DNA of 64,000 nt from Mangifera indica (taxonomy: Eukaryota; Streptophyta; Magnoliopsida; Sapindales; Anacardiaceae): the NCBI RefSeq assembly GCF_011075055.1, contig NC_058137.1:13005463-13069462 (forward strand). Direction: 5' to 3'. The notes beneath the pieces were generated by a model. It was not told the origin of the DNA. It did no database searches and worked only from the letters and a program-made list of their open reading frames with translations. Shown here piece after piece: positions 22,620 to 34,639 of the stretch; positions within the stretch are counted from its first letter, which is position 1, and the number at the start of each line of letters is the position of its first letter. Made by a program: the position numbers and the translations under genes.

Positions 22620-23770
22620 TTGGCCTCTAGGTGATGGTGAAGACTCTAGTAATGGCTTTTCCAGTTGGTTCCTTAATTTGGGTTAGGGCCACTAGACAGC
22701 TTTGGCCATATGTCTTGGTTGATGTAACGATAGTAGACTACTTGTCTTGTCAAGCATTCTCTTCTATGATGTCTATTACACCTCAATTAACTAGAATCTC
22801 TAGAACTCTTTGTTTCTCATTACTCTGCTAACTTTTCTTGTTATCTCTAGCTTGGAAGGGTTTTTTTTTCCTTTTGTCTTTGAGTAAAGACCCTTCTGGA
22901 TAGGGGCACTACTACTACTCATTTGTTGTAATGGGATTGGTGTTAGAATCGGGGATGATAAAGGTACTATTTAGGTATAACTTTAACCATACATCCTCTT
23001 GATGAAAACTTCTGCCCTCAATGTTCTGCTTAAAACCTCACTATATGTCTAGGGTGGTTGTGCTTCTATCACATCTTGGGCTATAGTTCGATCAAACTCA
23101 TAGACCAATTTCTCCATTTTTCCCTTCTCGGTGTTGGATACCTCTGAGGCATACTAAGCCAAATGATTAAATTTGGTCGAGTACTTATTTGTTATGTTTG
23201 CGCCCTTGGTTAATATAAGGAATTCCTAAGCTCTAATATAGGTCACATCTAATCCTATGTATTTTGCCTCAAATCTCCTCCTAAACTCAAACTAGGACAT
23301 CTCTGAGGTATAGGTCATCTCTTTAACCAAGTTTGAACAAATCCTAGCATTGGACTTTAGAACGTAAGTGATATATCTAACCTTTTCCTGATCAATCATA
23401 TCAAATAGAGCCATAACACTCTCTACTGACTTAAGCCAGTCTTCAGTTGTGATCGAATCTATAGCACCATCAAATTTTTAAGGTTAGTGTATATTGGGTA
23501 GGTTAAAGATGGAATACAATTGGGTCTTGGCTGAAGTTACCAATGCTCGTATTGTAGGTGCTGAAGTTACCTCCAATGATCCATGTGCCTATGACGGGGG
23601 TACTAGTGCTAACTTGTTAACCTAAGCTAGAGTTTCTTCTTATTCCTTAAACATCTTATTAAAGATATTTTTGACATCTTAAGCACTCAAAACTGGATAG
23701 TGAGCCAAGTGTGTTGCCCTCTTACTCTGTCTCCTTTTAGAGCTCTCTGCTTATGTATTTCAAGTGTTTG
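22620..23770 (-). pseudogene. Gag remnant, outer gypsy element
   Basis: Assigned mainly by position between the leader and protease. Minus-strand pieces near 23200-23480 fit a capsid-like helical region, and 22660-22760 sits where a zinc knuckle is expected but has lost its cysteines. Frames are heavily broken. Confidence 0.5.
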
Positions 23771-23970
23771 TTTTGGTTCTCATTTTCTTAAAAACTCACT
23801 TGTTAGTCTCTATAATAACTTAGTAGGTACATATAAACTATACTTGCAGTAATCGACTGTAGGCATGGTTAGCGTGGCATGAGAGACTTACATTCTTGTT
23901 TAATAAACTATATTACTATTTTCAATAAAATAATTTTTATTTTCAAAAACGTCTTTTGAGTTTCTAAAAT

Positions 23971-23986
23971 CATGTTCTAATACCAA
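23971..23986 (-). other. Primer binding site (initiator Met-tRNA type), outer gypsy element
   Basis: On the minus strand, two bases after the 5' LTR end, TGGTATTAGAACATG resembles the complement of the plant initiator Met-tRNA 3' end (TGGTATCAGAGC core) with transitions. Confidence 0.75.
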
Positions 23987-23988
23987 AT

Positions 23989-26257
23989 TGTAACATCCCG
24001 CTCCAAAAATATTGTCATATAAAAGAAAGTGTTATTAGATAAACTATTGGAGCATATCATTTAATAAAATTCATAAAAGATAACAAAAATATTTGAGTAA
24101 AAACTTTTTATCAAAACTGTTAAAAATGTACTAAAATACTCTTATAAGAAAATTAATCTAAAACATATCAAAAAATGTTTATCAAATCTAAATCAGTAAA
24201 AATATATTTTCTAGTATAACAACTAGAATAAAATTGAATGTCAATAAGAATCTGCAAAATGACAAAAATGCTTTCTAGCTCTATGCCTTTTGACCACCAC
24301 TCATCCCACAGTCATCACAATTACCTATACCGATACACACAAAGATAAAAGAATGAGTGATAAATACTCAATAATTAGGAGATACTAACTAATATATTCT
24401 CCCTAAAATTCACTAAAATGCCTTCTACCACAAACTCTATAATCCAGAGTTGGCCTCAAACTCTTTATTGAATGATGACAGGTCCTAATTACTAAACTGG
24501 TGCTCATACTGTACTTTAAGGTTAAATAAGCTATACATTTAAGACTTAGGTCAAACTACATCCTTACCTGGTCATTAAAGAACCACTCTCTTTAGATTCT
24601 TATTTAAGGTAATGTTGCTAAACTTGGTGGAAGCATCTGAATCTAGAAATTATATTGTAACTGAATACTAGGTCAATCAATCTAGATTAGATATAAGGAT
24701 TTAACACTTTGGCCATGTGAGTTCTCTTTGATTTCCCAACTCTGTTATAGTTTAATCAAACTTTACTGCGAGTGTTACCTTACTATAAGTCTGGCATTAG
24801 GAATAATTTCTTATGGTGCCCCCCTCATAACGATCCTAGAATGGTTGGCATGCTTACATCTTTTTAGCTTCCACCTAACAAATACTTGCGCCTCTATATA
24901 CTTTCACTAATTGGTATAAGAGGTACTATTGCATACCTTGAAGGCTTAGTATATCACTCAAAATAATCCTTATCTTTTTAGCCTAGTCTCTAAGTCATAT
25001 TTCTTTTTCTACCTTTTATACATGGGTATATGTATGCTTACACTCAGGCATGTATCTAGCTACTATTTACCCTTGACTATTTTCCTTGTGATAGTAACCT
25101 GTATACCATTGTTCATAAATACATGGGCGTGTGTCATCCTATTCATAACTATGTATCTTTTTACAAGGGTAACAAGGCTACCCTATTATTCATAGATGCA
25201 TAAACATGTGTCATCTTATTCACAAAGGTAGTTAGGTCGATTTACTTTTTTGTTTAGTCATAACAAAACAATGCATTAAAGGTCTAAATATCCTAGATAA
25301 TTGATAATTAGTCTGTTGCATCCAACAGTTATCAAAATGTTGAGAAAACATGTCTTAAAGTTTGAAGATCATGCACATGAGCATGTATCCAATACCATAC
25401 AACCATGCGTCGATTCTAGAATTCATAAATAGGCATGGAAATTCACCCTACTTAGGTTTTACAGTTTCTTTCAAACATAAGTGTACTCAAGTATATGGAG
25501 TTCATTCAAAAATCAAAAGCTAACATCATACAAACCTTAAAACACACCACAAACCTATCTAAGGTTTTCTCGTGCAATAAATCTTGTTTTCCTATATGAT
25601 CAATGCAAGTTTAATTAATATTTCCCTTTTACAAATATTAACAATGATAAAAAAATTCCATATAATGTATATATACTCTTATCCATATCCATATTCATGC
25701 AGAATCAATCATGGCTTAACAATTCTTCCCATACACATTAATCTATTCTTGCCCTTTTGTCACTTTTAAACCAAATTCTTTATCATTAAGACTATGCACA
25801 TAATTATATTTAAGTTTATTTAATACCAACAATCCTAACTAACGAACAATAAATGGCAAAAACATGATCAAAACTAAGTTTATTAATACCAAGAATTCTC
25901 TCTAGTTTTGATGGCGATCGGTTTGCCTAAGAATGCCATCGAAACTACCACCAAGAAGTGATATGATTAGTCTTTGGATACCACACTTTTCCCAGGGTTT
26001 TTAAAACTAATACCTTAAAAGTGCTATAATGAACCTTTTATAAATTGATTCTACAGTCCAAACACAAGGCATGTGTCATTTAAAATTTTAACTAAACATT
26101 GAATCAGCTTATTCGACTTACGTGGTAAGGATACACAAGCGTGGCCTCCCCTACACATGGTTGTGTGTCACCCAAAATATAAACTTTGACTTTTCAACCT
26201 ATGCCAACATAAGTAAAAAGACTATTCTACCCTTGAGACATACTTGTGAGTATTACA
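23989..26257 (-). repeat. 5' LTR of the outer gypsy element
   Basis: 2269 bp, TGTAACATCC to GTATTACA; the pair of 9851-11979. It contains CACACG/CGTGTG hairpin-like words (for example 26150-26178). Confidence 0.88.
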
Positions 26258-26656
26258 TAAGATAGCTAGTCATAGTAAAGATGTTTGACTGAGTGAAAAA
26301 TGACACAAACCCTAATAAGATAGAATTTAGGTAAAAAATAAGACACGTTAGAAAAAATGGTGTACACGTAGATAACCATCAGTTATGTGTGTAAGTGGTG
26401 AGATATGTGAAAGCAATAACATTATTTGAGAGATAACTACAAATGAGGTGCCACATGCACTCGACGTCAAAACACATTAGCCATATTGTTCAGTTCAGTT
26501 CAATTCAGGTGTGCATGGTAAAAGATTATGCATTTTGTTTAATTTTTTATTTGGTTAATGGGATGCATGACATATGTGCCTATGGTAATTGTCATCCAAT
26601 GATAGTTTTTCAGTTAATAATCTTGTAGTTACAAGTATGTGGTAAGGGGGAGACTG
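26258..26656. other. Spacer between two gypsy LTRs
   Basis: No gene seen. It ends GGTAAGGGGGAGACTG right before a gypsy LTR, which could be a polypurine tract of a plus-strand element whose body was lost or lies elsewhere. Confidence 0.4.
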
Positions 26657-28953
26657 TGTAACATCCTCCTCTAGAAGTATTGCCCTTTAAATGGAAAAGT
26701 TACTACATTGACCATTTCGAGCATCCATTTAATTTAAAACATGTAATAAATTCATGAATAGTTGAATAAAATCTCATTTATTAGAACTTATAAAATTACT
26801 AAAATACCTTTGCCAAACCTAACCAAAAATGTTCAAAAGAAGTATAATCTTATCAACATAAACTGAAAACCATAATATGTATAGTCAAATACAATCATAA
26901 AATCATAATGAAATAAAACTAAAATGATTGGAATGTCATTGTAGCTCTATGTCGGTTAGCCACCGCTCATCCTATATTTGCCACGATCACTTGTACTTAC
27001 ATATATGAAAGTAGAGGAGTGACTAATAAAACACTCAGTAAGTAGGAGACTCTACTATTAACTTTTACTTAAATCCTCAAAATGCCCTTAGTCTCAACCC
27101 ATGTTATTTATGTTATCCAAAGTTGGCATTAAACTCTTATATGGATGATGATGGGTCTTATATATCAACTTTATTCTCATATTGTACTCTAAGGTAATTC
27201 TTGGGTCGAATTATGTCCTACCTAGACATTAAGTAACCATTTCGTAGATTCCCATCTGGTGTGACCATACTAAACTTGGTAGAAGTATATGAATTTAGAA
27301 GCTGTAATTGAAACTATTTACTAGGCCAATCAATCTAGATTGAATACAAAGATTTGACACTTTAGTCATGTAAGTTATCTTTTTGTCCCATTACACCAAA
27401 ACTATATCTTAACTGGGTTGTACTGTGAGCAAGAATCTTACTGCAGAAGTGCATTACTACAGTTGTGCCTTACTACAACCAGTGTAAGGAATGTATACTC
27501 ATTGCTCTTTTGTAACAATCCTATGATATCTAGTATGCATGCATCTCAAACATTTACTTAACTTGGTTCATTCTCACTTCCATTTGAAAACGTATCTCTT
27601 GCCACATTATGACTTAACTTTTAGGTACATAGGGTACTACTACGTATATGAAATATTTGTACTGTCACTAAGGACAACCCTTAAGTCTCTATCCTAGTTC
27701 TTTTACTCTTTTCTTTCTTTTGCCCTAGAAGGGCATGTATAACTTGACACACAGGGGTGTGTTCCTTTAGATATTATTTTCACCTTCATTTTCTTTTCTT
27801 TTTTTGATAACACAACTTTTTAGGGGTATTCTAGTCATTTTACCTTACATATGGTCATGTTAACACTATGCATGGTAGTCTATATGTTTTAGTTAATAGT
27901 TAATTGATCAATGATGTCTGACAGTTATTAAAACACTAAGATAACCCAACCTAAATTCTAAGGATCTGATACACTGTCGTGTGTCCCATACCACATGATC
28001 ATATGGCGAACCCAAAAAATATACCAAGTGCCTAATTTGGTCTCTATTTAGTTTCCAATTGTTTAAACGCTAACTACTCAATTCCTTGGCATACAAATTA
28101 TAATTACAATATCACTGCAACTCAATAACACACTATCAATTAATCAAGAAATGTAAATTAATCAACTCACTATATTATCAAATTTCATAGAAATTTAACA
28201 CACATATATGTCTTTCCCTCCAATTTCTCAACACTAATCGACATTCCTCATGTTTCAATGCACACAAAGCATAAAATTCCTTAAGAACAGAACCCTCAAC
28301 CTAGTGGCAATAAAACTAAATACATATATAGTTATCTATCATTCATCATCTGATTCCACAACATCAAACAATAGTGCTAATGATCATCAACATAACTCAT
28401 GCATCCCAACTCATAACCATCACAGGGATCATCACAAAAAGTCACATTGTTTCATACTTGATTTCACTAAAATTCGATAAGAGGAAGAAAGCTTAGGCTT
28501 GTTTCCTTTAACTCCACAAAAAACAAGCATATAAGTAAATCCTCTTCTCTTATCGATTGGGTTGTTGAGAAATATCACCAACGCTATCAAACAAAAGTCG
28601 AAAGTTTAGGCTTGAAATCTTATTATCTTTTCTTATATGGTGAGTGCATTTAATTAGGGATAAAAATCCCTAAAACAAAGTCATCATGCCTTTTATAAAA
28701 TTAAATCCGTGTTCAACACATATCGACATATCTCTAAGACATATAGTAGTGTGTCACTTAAATTTGAAATTTACACATAATCATCTTATCTATCTCACAT
28801 GGCAATGACACACAAGCATGGTTTCACTATACACGACTGTGTATCATAGAAAACTCACATTTTGACTTTCAAATCACATTTAATCCTTCACATAGCAATT
28901 AAATTCATGTATAAAGACTATTTTACCCTCGAGACATACTTATAAATGTTATA
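26657..28953. repeat. Gypsy LTR, solo or 3' LTR of a truncated element
   Basis: 2297 bp, TGTAACATCCTCCTC to AAATGTTATA. Related but not identical in organisation to the outer-element LTRs (shared AAATACCTTT-type segment, TACTGYGAG words, CTCGAGACATACTTAT end). Flanks GACTG (26652-26656) and GATTG (28954-28958) fit a 5-bp duplication with one change, favouring a solo LTR. The purine-rich sequence directly upstream is the competing reading. Confidence 0.72.
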
Positions 28954-28958
28954 GATTG

Positions 28959-29260
28959 CAACTACTTTTCCCATGTGACTAGGGTATCATAGCTAAATAA
29001 CTTAACAATCTAGCCAAAATATGCATAAGGCACAATAATTGATAGCATCTAAGATGTCGATTACTTTTACTAGGGTATTAGATATGTCAATATCATCTTT
29101 GACCTTAGTAGACTTTATGAGATAACCTATAGATAGTGGGCATAAGGGTGTCGAGAAGGATGGATAAGCAAAGAAATTGCTAGAGAACATTTGTTTTAAC
29201 CATGGAGAGACTTGGTAATAGAACGTCAGATTTAGTTTTATTCTTTATGTAAGGTGTTGA
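28959..29260. other. Short unassigned spacer
   Basis: No domain or repeat family recognised between the gypsy LTR and the copia LTR fragment. Confidence 0.4.
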
Positions 29261-29520
29261 TGTTAGGTTTTTTAGATACCGATAACTGGCAGCGCAACAA
29301 AATTAAGAAATTATAAAATAAAACAATCCCAAAAAACCCAGACTAGGATACCTTTTTAAACATAAAATTCATGAACATGCATTAACATACATAGGGTATC
29401 AATGAGATTATACCTATGTTAGACGACTCTTTTGTTCTTTACATGGTGAAACACCCCCTCTTTGGTTGTATACTCCTACATAGAATATGCACCTAAAGAG
29501 ACGTCAGTAATTAATATTTT
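29261..29520 (-). repeat. Copia LTR fragment (3' end), inverted
   Basis: Reverse complement of the copia LTR ends at 40240-40342 and 61470-61575: a TGTTAGG start, then GATAACTGGCAGCGCAACA, then CTAGGATACCTTTTTAAA and ATTCATGAACATGCA. Similarity fades by about 29520. 29521-29763 is AT-rich and unassigned. Confidence 0.65.
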
Positions 29521-29763
29521 AAATGCAGAGAATTTATATCAAGATATGCATTATTAAAAAAATCCCATAATCCTAAAAATGTGTTTATTACTCAATAAAT
29601 ACCAAGTAAATAATTTTGAAAAGCCAAATCGTAAACAAAATGTGCATAAAAATGAATTACAACTCAAAACACAAATAAATCCATTTTTGATAAATAACAA
29701 AAATACCCCTATCCTTATGCATTACCACAAGCTAACCCATTGGTTTCCCCGCTACTCCATAAC

Positions 29764-31505
29764 TGTATAAGGTTTTCAAGGTGCTAGTAACTAATAGGGT
29801 AACAAAATTAAAAATTTTAAAATCTAAGAATTCTAACAACCTAACCAAGATACCCATTTTACAACATATATTCATGGACATGCAAAACACTTATAGGGTA
29901 TTTTACGTTTATACACACATTAAGATTGAACATTATCTAACCCTCGAGAGACAATGCCTTAGTATCCACATAAAGTATAAACATGTAAAAGGCAATCCAA
30001 GGAGAATGCTACTAGGTTTCTCTTCTAGATTAAATGTGTTCATGGGAAGAATGAGAGAAAATAAAAACTTAAAACTAGGGTTTATTTTTGTATACGTTGT
30101 TCTATTAATCTAATTTTGGTGTATGCTTTTAAATATATGTAAGTGTTTGAGTGCACTAAGGATTTCATCCAAACTCATCATCCTTAACAGACATGCACGA
30201 TTGATATTTAAACATACACAACTAGAATGTTTCATACCTTGTACGGGGTGGCATACAAGTGTGTTGCCTAACAAGTTTTCAAACCTTGCATGATTGGACA
30301 AATTTTTGTCCACCTATGCCTCTTTTTTAATTAATTAAAGTCTTGCATGGCTAGACAAGGTTTTGTCCAATCATGCCATGCCTTAATTATATTATATGGT
30401 GCCACCCAACACCATGCATACCAAGTTTGACTTGTCAAAGTATGGTCAACCAGATTCTCTCATTCCTTAAACATTAGGATTATCACCAAATAATCATCGT
30501 GTCTGGGTTTGAATCAATCCCTATATGTGTTTAACCCATAAGCTTTCTATTAACTGATAGTATCTAAATTTGAGTTGAATTCTGACATAAACCAAGATTA
30601 GGTTCTAGTAAAATATCATGGCATCCAGATAATAAAGTGTCAATGAACATCTCTTAAGCTTTTATAGCATCACAATTACATCTAATTCAATCTTTTCGTT
30701 AACTAATATATCTCAAGGTTGAGATATAAAAAAGTATCTATCTCAGTAGCTCCTCAATATAAGTTGATATACATCAATGACTAACATGGATTAAACTATA
30801 AACTCATGCCACTATGGCCACAAATTCAAGCAGTCATGGATGTCATTCAGTATTTTTATGTGAGATATCTTATCGTGTGCTCAAGAGTGACAGGTCATTT
30901 ATTGATAAACTAGAGCTTCCATGTATCTCATGATATGACCGATTACTACATTTATAGTTATCCTAATTATGGTAACTTTGGGTAGTACCAAACCATATCA
31001 ATCTTTACACAAGACGATTTGGTGACCACAAGTCAAAGGATCACATGGATTCGTGGTGTTTAGAGGATTTATTTCATAGACACTAGAGCAACTATCTATA
31101 TGGATATCCTCTAGTTAGGTTAGTTTAATGAATATGTTTACAACATGTATGCATGTATTACGTCAAGTTGTCCACAATAGTTTCAGCACATAAGAGCTAT
31201 CACCATTTTTAGTGGCGTCACTCAACATTATAATAATTCCATTACCATTACATGTGTCCTCGTTCTTTATAATGTCGGGATTACAGATATTTCTAGAATG
31301 ACTACTAAAAGTGTACACAAGATTCCTGTGATCAGTCACCTTATTCCTTTGTCATAATTCTATCATTCTAAGAACATGTTATTTGTATGATCATATAAAT
31401 AGACAACATATGAATTAAATAAAAATAGATTCTTTATTAATTATTAATATAAAATTGCATCAACAAATGTTAAATTCGATTAGGTCTAGAAAACCTACCT
31501 TAACA
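29764..31505 (-). repeat. Copia LTR, complete length, inverted
   Basis: 1742 bp. The right end CTACCTTAACA is the complement of the copia LTR start TGTTAAGGTAG. The left end TGTATAAGGTTTTCAAGG is the complement of the LTR 3' end. It matches the LTRs at 38574-40342 and 59874-61575 in length and layout. No PBS is clear on its left, so a solo LTR is likely. Confidence 0.75.
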
Positions 31506-31599
31506 AGCGTATTATAGAACATGGAGTATGCTTTAGGTGCTAATAGCCTTGACACTTTACCTGTAAATGCACGACAATACTAACAACCCTCATATATTA

Positions 31600-32755
31600 G
31601 ACTTTACAGGGAGGACAAACTACAGTCAATTATCTTTTCATTTATATCCATTATATATATTTGATTGATTCTAGTGCTACTTATAGTTTCATTGCTCGAG
31701 GAATTATTGAGAGGCTATGGTTAAAGCCTAGGGTAAGCCTATTGTTGTGATTGACATTAGCAGTAAAATGCTAGATGGAGATAAAATACTAAGCAATCAT
31801 ATATTATTGGGTGAATTAGTATTTTTGAGAGGTCGAGAAATGGTTGTGGACTTAATTATGTTTGACATGTCAAACTTTGACATCATTTTGGGTATAAATT
31901 TCTTGAGTCGTTATAAAGCTAAGATCTATTGTAGAAAAAAGAAAGTTTGATTTTAGCTGGATGATGGTAAAGAGTTCACGTTTAGGAGGGTCGTGTACTA
32001 GTATGATGATTAGCAGTGTAAAAGCAAAAAAGATGTTACGTAAAGGTTGTACAGAATACCTGGCACATATGATGAATAAAGTGGATGAATCAGTCTCAAG
32101 CTTTCAAAATGCTTTTATAATTGTTAAGTTTTAGGTTATGTTTCTAGATAATTTGCCAAGATTAACACCAACAGAGGAGGTTAAGTTTAGTATTGAGTTG
32201 TCTCCAGGGACAGTGCCAATTTCCAAAGCCTTGTACTATATGACCCCAACAGAACTTTAATAATTGAAGAAATAGTTATAGGAGCTTTTAGGTAGTAAGG
32301 TGTATCAATCATATGTGTGAAAAAAAGGTTGGGTAAATACACATATGCATTGATTACAGCGAGCTTAATAAAGTGATAGTTAAGAACAAGTAGGACTGAT
32401 GATTTACTTGATCAATTGAAAGGTGTCTAGATGTTCATTAAAACTAACTTAAGATCTAAGTATCATCAAGTCCAAGTTTTTGAGTAGGATATTTTGAAGA
32501 CTACTTTAGGACATGGTATGGGCACTATGAGTTCATTGTGATACGTTTTAGCTCTAGCAGTCTTTATGGACCTAATGAATAAAGCATTTTAGGACTACCT
32601 TGATAAATTTCATGTGTATTTATTAATGATATATTAACATATTCTAGAGCTTGAGAGGAATATGAATAACACATGAAGTTTATATTGCAGAGGTTGAGAG
32701 ATAGGCAATTGTATGTTAACTTTTCAAAATGAGAGTTCTGGCTAAATTATGCTTT
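31600..32755 (+). pseudogene. Ty3-gypsy protease-RT fragment
   Basis: Plus-strand frames show the protease active site LIDSSATYSFIARGIIERL near 31665-31720, then MFDMSNFDIILGINFLSRYK, then a PFV-like PRLTPTEEVKFSIELSPGT... segment near 32160-32215 and scattered RT pieces. It ends in an EFWLN segment at about 32745, where copia LTR sequence starts abruptly. RNase H and integrase are absent. Opposite in orientation to the large gypsy element at 9851-26257. Confidence 0.78.
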
Positions 32756-33374
32756 TATATGGGTGGCACCATGCATAATTATAAAAGCATGGCATGGTTG
32801 GAAAAAATTTCTCCAGTTGTGTAAGGCTTAAAACAATGCTAGGCAACACACTTGTGTGCCACTTATGCAAGTCATGAAACATGTTAGTTATGCATGTTTA
32901 CATGTCGTCTATGCATATGTGTTAAAAGTGTTAGGTTTGAATGAAATCCTTGTTGTACTCGGACACTTGCACATATTTAAAGCATGTATTAATATTAAAA
33001 GGATATAATAACACATACATTATGACAACCCTAGCCATAGGTTTTCTATTTTTCTCTTTTTTTCTCATGAACACACATAATCCAATAAATAAACCCTAGC
33101 AACCTTCTCCTTAGATTGACTTTTACGTGTTCATGCTCTGCATGAACACTAAAACGTCACCTCTTAAGGTTGATAATGTTCAATCTCAAAGCATGTGAAG
33201 AATTGGAGGAGCTATCAACACATATATAAACCTAAAACACCCTATAAGTGTTTTGTATGATTCATGAATATATGTTCTAAAATGAGTATCCTGGTTAGGG
33301 TTTTAAGATTGTTTGATTTTTGAATTTTAAAATTTTGAAGTACTATCTATTATCGATACCCTAAAAATGCTACA
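32756..33374 (+). repeat. Copia LTR 3' part, direct orientation
   Basis: About 620 bp matching the last third of the copia LTRs and ending CCCTAAAAATGCTACA. It is the reverse complement of much of 29764-30430, giving an inverted pair around the gypsy fragment. No PBS follows. Confidence 0.7.
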
Positions 33375-34045
33375 AGTCTCTCTAGTATGCTTGCGACCAT
33401 GTCTACTATAGGTAGGAACATTCTCTCATCTCAATTGTTTATCTTTCTTAGGCCTCTCATCATGTCTCAACCTTTTACTCTTCCAACCTTTTTTGGAGCC
33501 TCAAGATTGGAGGTTCTTTTTGCCTCTACTATCTCAGTTACGTCCCTCTCAGCTACCTCTGAAATTGCTCCGATCAAATGTAACACCTATAGGAATATCC
33601 AAGGGAAATTTCATCTTTTGGCTATGTTTATGTGTAATATTGCTTGAGTATTTAAGAATGTATGAAATTGGGGATATATGACCGTGTGGAAAGGCCACAT
33701 GCCTGTGTGTGTGGTGAAAAAGGGAAAAATAATCTTTTCTCATTTGCTTATTGATATGTGGCTAAGTTTGGAGGGTACGCATGCTCATACATGGGGATAT
33801 GCATGCTTGTGCACTATTAGCACATTTGAATTTTGGATAAGGAGTAGTTTTATAGGGATTTTGGAAACTATCATTAGTGTATAATGGCACACATAGTTGT
33901 GTATGAATAGTACACACTCGTCTATGACATTATTTTTGAAAAATAAAAGATTGCAAATGTGTTTGGTTAAAGGATTCTTCATATTTTTTTCATAGGAAAT
34001 AAAGAAAAATAAGATAATTTTGAATGCTTTGGTAGTGGTAGATGC
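33375..34045. other. Mixed repeat debris, possible gypsy LTR start at 33579
   Basis: TGTAACACCTATAGG at 33579 resembles a gypsy LTR start, and words such as GGGTACGCATGCTCATACATG recall LTR interiors. The end is missing because the copia LTR begins at 34046. 33375-33578 is unassigned; a short open frame there has no family motif. Confidence 0.35.
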
Positions 34046-34525
34046 TGTTAAGGTAGATATTCTAGAGTCAATTGATTTGACATTTGTAATTATAATTTAT
34101 CTCATTAATTAATAAAAGAATTTATAGTTGTTTAGTTTATTTGTTTCTCTATTAAATGATTATGAAAATAACATACCCTTAGAATAGTAGAATTATGACG
34201 AAGGGATCAGATAATTGATCATAGGAACCACATGTATACATTAGATGGGTATTCTAGAAATGTCTATAATTTTGACATTACAGTGACCAAAAGCATATGT
34301 AATAGTGATAGGATTATCATAGTTTTGAGCGATCCCACCAAAAGGTGACAATAATTTTTATGTGTTAGAGTTATTTAATGACAGCTTGATGCAACATATG
34401 AGTGCACATTATAGACGTATTCATCGGATGACCTTACTAGAGGATATCAATATGGATGGTTGCTCTAATGTCTATTAGAACAAATCCTTTGAACACCATA
34501 GGTGCACATGATTCTTTGACTTAAT
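34046..34525 (+). repeat. Truncated 5' copia LTR
   Basis: TGTTAAGGTAGATATTCTAG... is collinear with 38574-39055 as far as CTTTGACTTAA, then switches abruptly to other element sequence. Confidence 0.78.
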
Positions 34526-34639
34526 GTACAAACGAATTGAATACTAAATATCCATGGCATTATAGGTCAGGCCACATGGGACCAAAATACATATCAAGAC
34601 TTCTTCAACAAAGAGTCTTGTAATCATTTGACTTCTAAT

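Larger units (their letters stand above)
9851..26257 (-). mobile_element. Large Ty3-gypsy LTR retrotransposon, carrying nested insertions
   Basis: Bounded by two related LTRs (9851-11979 and 23989-26257), both TGTAACATCC...TTACA. Flanks TAAAA (9846-9850) and TAAGA (26258-26262) fit a 5-bp duplication with one change. A Met-tRNA-type PBS abuts the right LTR and a purine tract abuts the left LTR, so the element reads on the minus strand. Order from the right: gag, protease, RT (to 21490), then a second gypsy element (13387-21485), then RNase H, integrase and the 3' LTR. Many stops make it dead. The 16.4-kb span includes about 8.1 kb of inserted DNA. Confidence 0.88.

Noticed and set aside
33387..33743. 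Overlapping short frames after the copia LTR fragment
   Set aside because: They run into a probable gypsy LTR start at 33579 and have no conserved motif.
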